Of a stretch of 12,995 nucleotides of DNA, positions 10,608 through 12,995 are shown piece after piece (positions within the stretch are counted from its first letter, which is position 1; every line of letters starts with the position of its first letter). A model generated the notes under the pieces. The model saw nothing but the letters and a program-made list of their open reading frames with translations. It was not told the origin of the DNA and made no database searches. This DNA comes from Candidatus Moraniibacteriota bacterium (GTDB lineage: Bacteria > Patescibacteriota > Minisyncoccia > CAIUEV01), in the NCBI GenBank assembly GCA_016867255.1, contig VGKB01000023.1, positions 1 to 12,995 of the forward strand, in the 5' to 3' direction. The position numbers and the translations under genes are program-made.

Positions 10608-12995
10608 GTGTTAAAAAGAAGCAAACTTTTTGTGTCCCTAGCCACAGGATTTTCCCTTTTATTTCAGCCTTTTGGGGTTCTGGCATTCTTGCTTCCTTCC
10701 GGGATGGAAAAAGGTGCAGCGGACGGCAGCACCGCCCAATCGCCTCTGGAAAAGTTTCTGGCAGCTTCCAGCGGAAGCGTAGGTGAAAAGCGCAACCAAA
10801 TGGGCGGAAGCGAGAGAAACGAGGATAAAGTGCCAAAAGTGAACGTTTTGCTTACTCCCACCCGTCCTCGGCCGGGCGATCTAATTTATGCCCAAGCTCT
10901 GCCGCAAAACTTTCGCAACTCATCCACTAAACTTTATTTCAGCTGGTACCTTTACAACCCTGACGAAAAAGTCGGTTCGGTCGTGGTAAAGGAAGGAAAA
11001 AAAGTGTTTATCCCTTCCAATACCTTAGAGGGAGCTTTGATCCGCGGCGCAATCGCTCAAGCCCGCGGCACCTATGAGCCGGGAACGAGCCCTAAAGCCA
11101 AGGATCTTGGCAAATCTTCAGAGACTGATTCTCACGACCAAGACGGCTACACCATAAACTTCGGCGGAGACGGCGGACAGGGAGCGATTGAAAAAAAGAT
11201 CAAGGAAATTTTGGGGGACGATTTTGATTTCAATTACGCTGATTTTAAAAAGAATTGCAAAAATAACTGTGAGGTGGCTTACCAAAACACGGTAAGCGAA
11301 AACGAGTGGGAATATAACAAATGTACCGGATCAACTTGTTCTGATTGGCTGGAGAGCTGCTGTAGCTCTTGCGAAGAAGACTACGGTAAGTGTCTGGATG
11401 ACATCTGGGATGACCTGGAAGACGATTGCCTTGATAAAGTGTGCGATAGGAAGGATGAAGACAAGGCCGCCGATTGCTTCAAGACGCTGACCCTTAATGA
11501 TTATTCAACCTGCGACGGGGATTTCTTTGACACGGAAAACAGCTGCGTTTCGGAGCGGAGCAGCTGTTGCAAAACAAAAGGGAGCTGCGGCAGCGCTCCG
11601 ACGCAAGATTGTATAGAATGCAACAAAGACTTCAACAAGGCCGAATGGGAGGCGCAACGGGAAAGAGATTACTGCGAGAAGAAGTGTAAAGTGTCTGAAA
11701 ATACAGATTTGGGCAATAGATCAATTGAACCGGTAGGAACTCGCTGTTTCCGCTATAATTTTGGCAGCCGCGACAATGAAAACCACTTGGCCGGAATTTT
11801 TCAGCCGATAACCTGCCGTCATTTTATCCCCGGAGCGTCTGGGCCTGAAAACGTGTATGATTGGAATAAATTAATCCCTTTTATCACTGGCGACGGCAGT
11901 TTTAAGGAGGCAGAGGAAATATTCTGGGGGACTGATCCGACTAACGCCGATACGGACGGGGACGGATACGCTGATGAAGAGGATGTGGCCGGGCTGGGCC
12001 AGCAAACCATTCAATTTAAGTACCAAAACGGCGATAAAATAGGAGTAACGGTAGAGGGAACTTCAATGTTTCCCACTAACGAGAAGACTCCCTATTATAA
12101 AATAATGTGGGCGAATCTGGGCGTTTGTAACAGTGAAGTAATCCGGCAGTTCCAGAAGGACTATCCCTCCTTTAATAATCTCTGCCTTTGCGCGAAAAGC
12201 GAAGAGGCGGAAAAATGCAAGAATTCAGATGATTTTGGGTTTGGCTACCTTGAGTTCAAGGACATCTGGCAGTCTCTGGACAATACTCAAGACGGTTCTT
12301 TGGATGTATTTCTTAACTTACTGCCGCTCCGGCCAACTGTTTCCGATACCCTCCTAATTGATACAGTATTGGCGGGCAACAACCTGGAAAAAGATTTGTT
12401 AAATTATCGTTGGACCGTAAAGCATGGGGGAGAAGTGCTTCACCCGGAAATTGACCGCCTTAACTCCCGAATAAATTGGAAGAAAAAAGACATCAACGCG
12501 GCCATTACTGAAATTGCCAATCCACTCTTGGAAGTAAAAGATGGAGAGGGAGTAGGATGGTCGCGGCTTAGTCTCAATCCATCCTTAGAAGGGAAATATG
12601 AGATTTTGCTGAAAGTTACCGAGAATCAGGGAACCCAACAAAGAATGGGGGAAGCTACCCTAAGTTTTGAAGTTAATGAGGACCTAAAAATCCGTTTCTT
12701 CCAAGGGGCGTTCAATAACGGTACCTGGGAGAAAAGAGACGAATTAACACAGTATAAAGCCATCTCCGGTGATAACGTGATTGCGGAGTACAGTGGGCCT
12801 TTTTTTGATGAATTCGTCTGGGAGGTTGACAGGAAAAGAGTTGAGGGCAATAGCCCGAGAATAGCCATAAAAATGGAAAAACCGGCGGAAATGTCCACTG
12901 CTTTCAAATTAACGGCAACGAGTAAAAATCGGGCCAACATTGCGGAAGACGAGAAGAATTTACGAATTGTCACTCCCACGGTAACTTTGAAAATG
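10608..12995 (+). CDS. Large secreted cysteine-rich protein with Ig-like and TSP3-type elements (partial, runs off the window)
   Basis: An unbroken frame from GTG 10608 to the last base: 796 residues and still open. GTG is the only start upstream of the signal sequence (in-frame TAA at 10602). Residues 2-26 form a Sec signal peptide: LKRSK, a hydrophobic core, and likely cleavage after VLA (A26). Residues 83-117 look like an Ig/PKD-type strand pair (PGDLIYAQAL...YFSWYLYN). Residues 217-403 hold 22 cysteines in 187 residues, partly as C-x3-C pairs. Residues 441-460 (GTDPT, then DTDGDGYADEED) form a thrombospondin-type-3-like calcium-binding repeat. Two further Ig-like strand motifs follow, near 573-605 and 720-740. 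The gene lies 10 bp after the 357-residue gene and is probably in the same operon. I infer a disulfide-stabilised surface or envelope protein, perhaps membrane-anchored beyond the window. Function unknown. Confidence 0.85.
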   Translation, partial: MLKRSKLFVSLATGFSLLFQPFGVLAFLLPSGMEKGAADGSTAQSPLEKFLAASSGSVGEKRNQMGGSERNEDKVPKVNVLLTPTRPRPGDLIYAQALPQNFRNSSTKLYFSWYLYNPDEKVGSVVVKEGKKVFIPSNTLEGALIRGAIAQARGTYEPGTSPKAKDLGKSSETDSHDQDGYTINFGGDGGQGAIEKKIKEILGDDFDFNYADFKKNCKNNCEVAYQNTVSENEWEYNKCTGSTCSDWLESCCSSCEEDYGKCLDDIWDDLEDDCLDKVCDRKDEDKAADCFKTLTLNDYSTCDGDFFDTENSCVSERSSCCKTKGSCGSAPTQDCIECNKDFNKAEWEAQRERDYCEKKCKVSENTDLGNRSIEPVGTRCFRYNFGSRDNENHLAGIFQPITCRHFIPGASGPENVYDWNKLIPFITGDGSFKEAEEIFWGTDPTNADTDGDGYADEEDVAGLGQQTIQFKYQNGDKIGVTVEGTSMFPTNEKTPYYKIMWANLGVCNSEVIRQFQKDYPSFNNLCLCAKSEEAEKCKNSDDFGFGYLEFKDIWQSLDNTQDGSLDVFLNLLPLRPTVSDTLLIDTVLAGNNLEKDLLNYRWTVKHGGEVLHPEIDRLNSRINWKKKDINAAITEIANPLLEVKDGEGVGWSRLSLNPSLEGKYEILLKVTENQGTQQRMGEATLSFEVNEDLKIRFFQGAFNNGTWEKRDELTQYKAISGDNVIAEYSGPFFDEFVWEVDRKRVEGNSPRIAIKMEKPAEMSTAFKLTATSKNRANIAEDEKNLRIVTPTVTLKM

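Noticed and set aside
1..12995. CRISPR arrays, insertion sequences, toxin-antitoxin pairs or prophage genes.
   Set aside because: No regularly spaced repeats, transposase motifs, terminal inverted repeats or phage structural motifs were found on either strand.
1..12995. UGA recoded as glycine or tryptophan, as in some CPR lineages.
   Set aside because: All conserved proteins read through normally with the standard bacterial code, and the only TGA stop ends the leader ORF exactly at a start overlap.

Overview
The window looks like chromosomal DNA of a small-genome bacterium, most probably Patescibacteria (Candidate Phyla Radiation), Parcubacteria-like. This is an inference from gene content and style: a minimal housekeeping set (recG, mreB, gap, gpmI, nfo) mixed with unplaceable small proteins, almost no Shine-Dalgarno (SD) sequences, TAA stops nearly everywhere, and a large secreted cysteine-rich protein with a CPR-style signal peptide. 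There is no rRNA or marker gene to prove it. The standard bacterial code fits; nothing suggests UGA recoding.

Layout. 1-755, plus strand: the end of an unrecognised gene, a HIT/HINT hydrolase, a GC-rich palindromic repeat and tRNA-Ala(CGC) with encoded CCA. 760-2000, minus strand: a small cassette with its own intrinsic terminator. In transcription order it holds a 16-codon leader ORF, a zinc-ribbon protein ending in a sliding-clamp-binding motif (QLALF), and a two-helix membrane protein. All three have strong SD sequences and stop with TGA or TAG, unlike the rest of the window. 2102-4270, plus strand: recG, converging on mreB (4293-5378, minus). 5512-6757, minus strand: ferredoxin then gap, diverging from gpmI (6882-8501, plus). 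8579-12995, plus strand: nfo (endonuclease IV), a 357-residue protein with an internal duplication, and a secreted cysteine-rich protein that runs off the window, packed with gaps of 3 and 10 bp.

How the genes fit together. gap and gpmI are consecutive-stage enzymes of lower glycolysis and share a 124-bp divergent promoter region with a ferredoxin. RecG and endonuclease IV are genome maintenance genes, and the clamp-motif protein is a candidate third. MreB organises cell-wall growth. The last three genes are spaced like an operon that ends in a cell-surface protein.

Most noteworthy: (1) the open frame from 10608 to the window edge, which encodes a secreted protein with 22 cysteines in 187 residues, a DxDxDG calcium-type repeat and three Ig-like strand motifs; (2) the clamp-motif protein with its translationally coupled leader ORF; (3) the duplicated PTxxNWLxDY module in the 357-residue protein.
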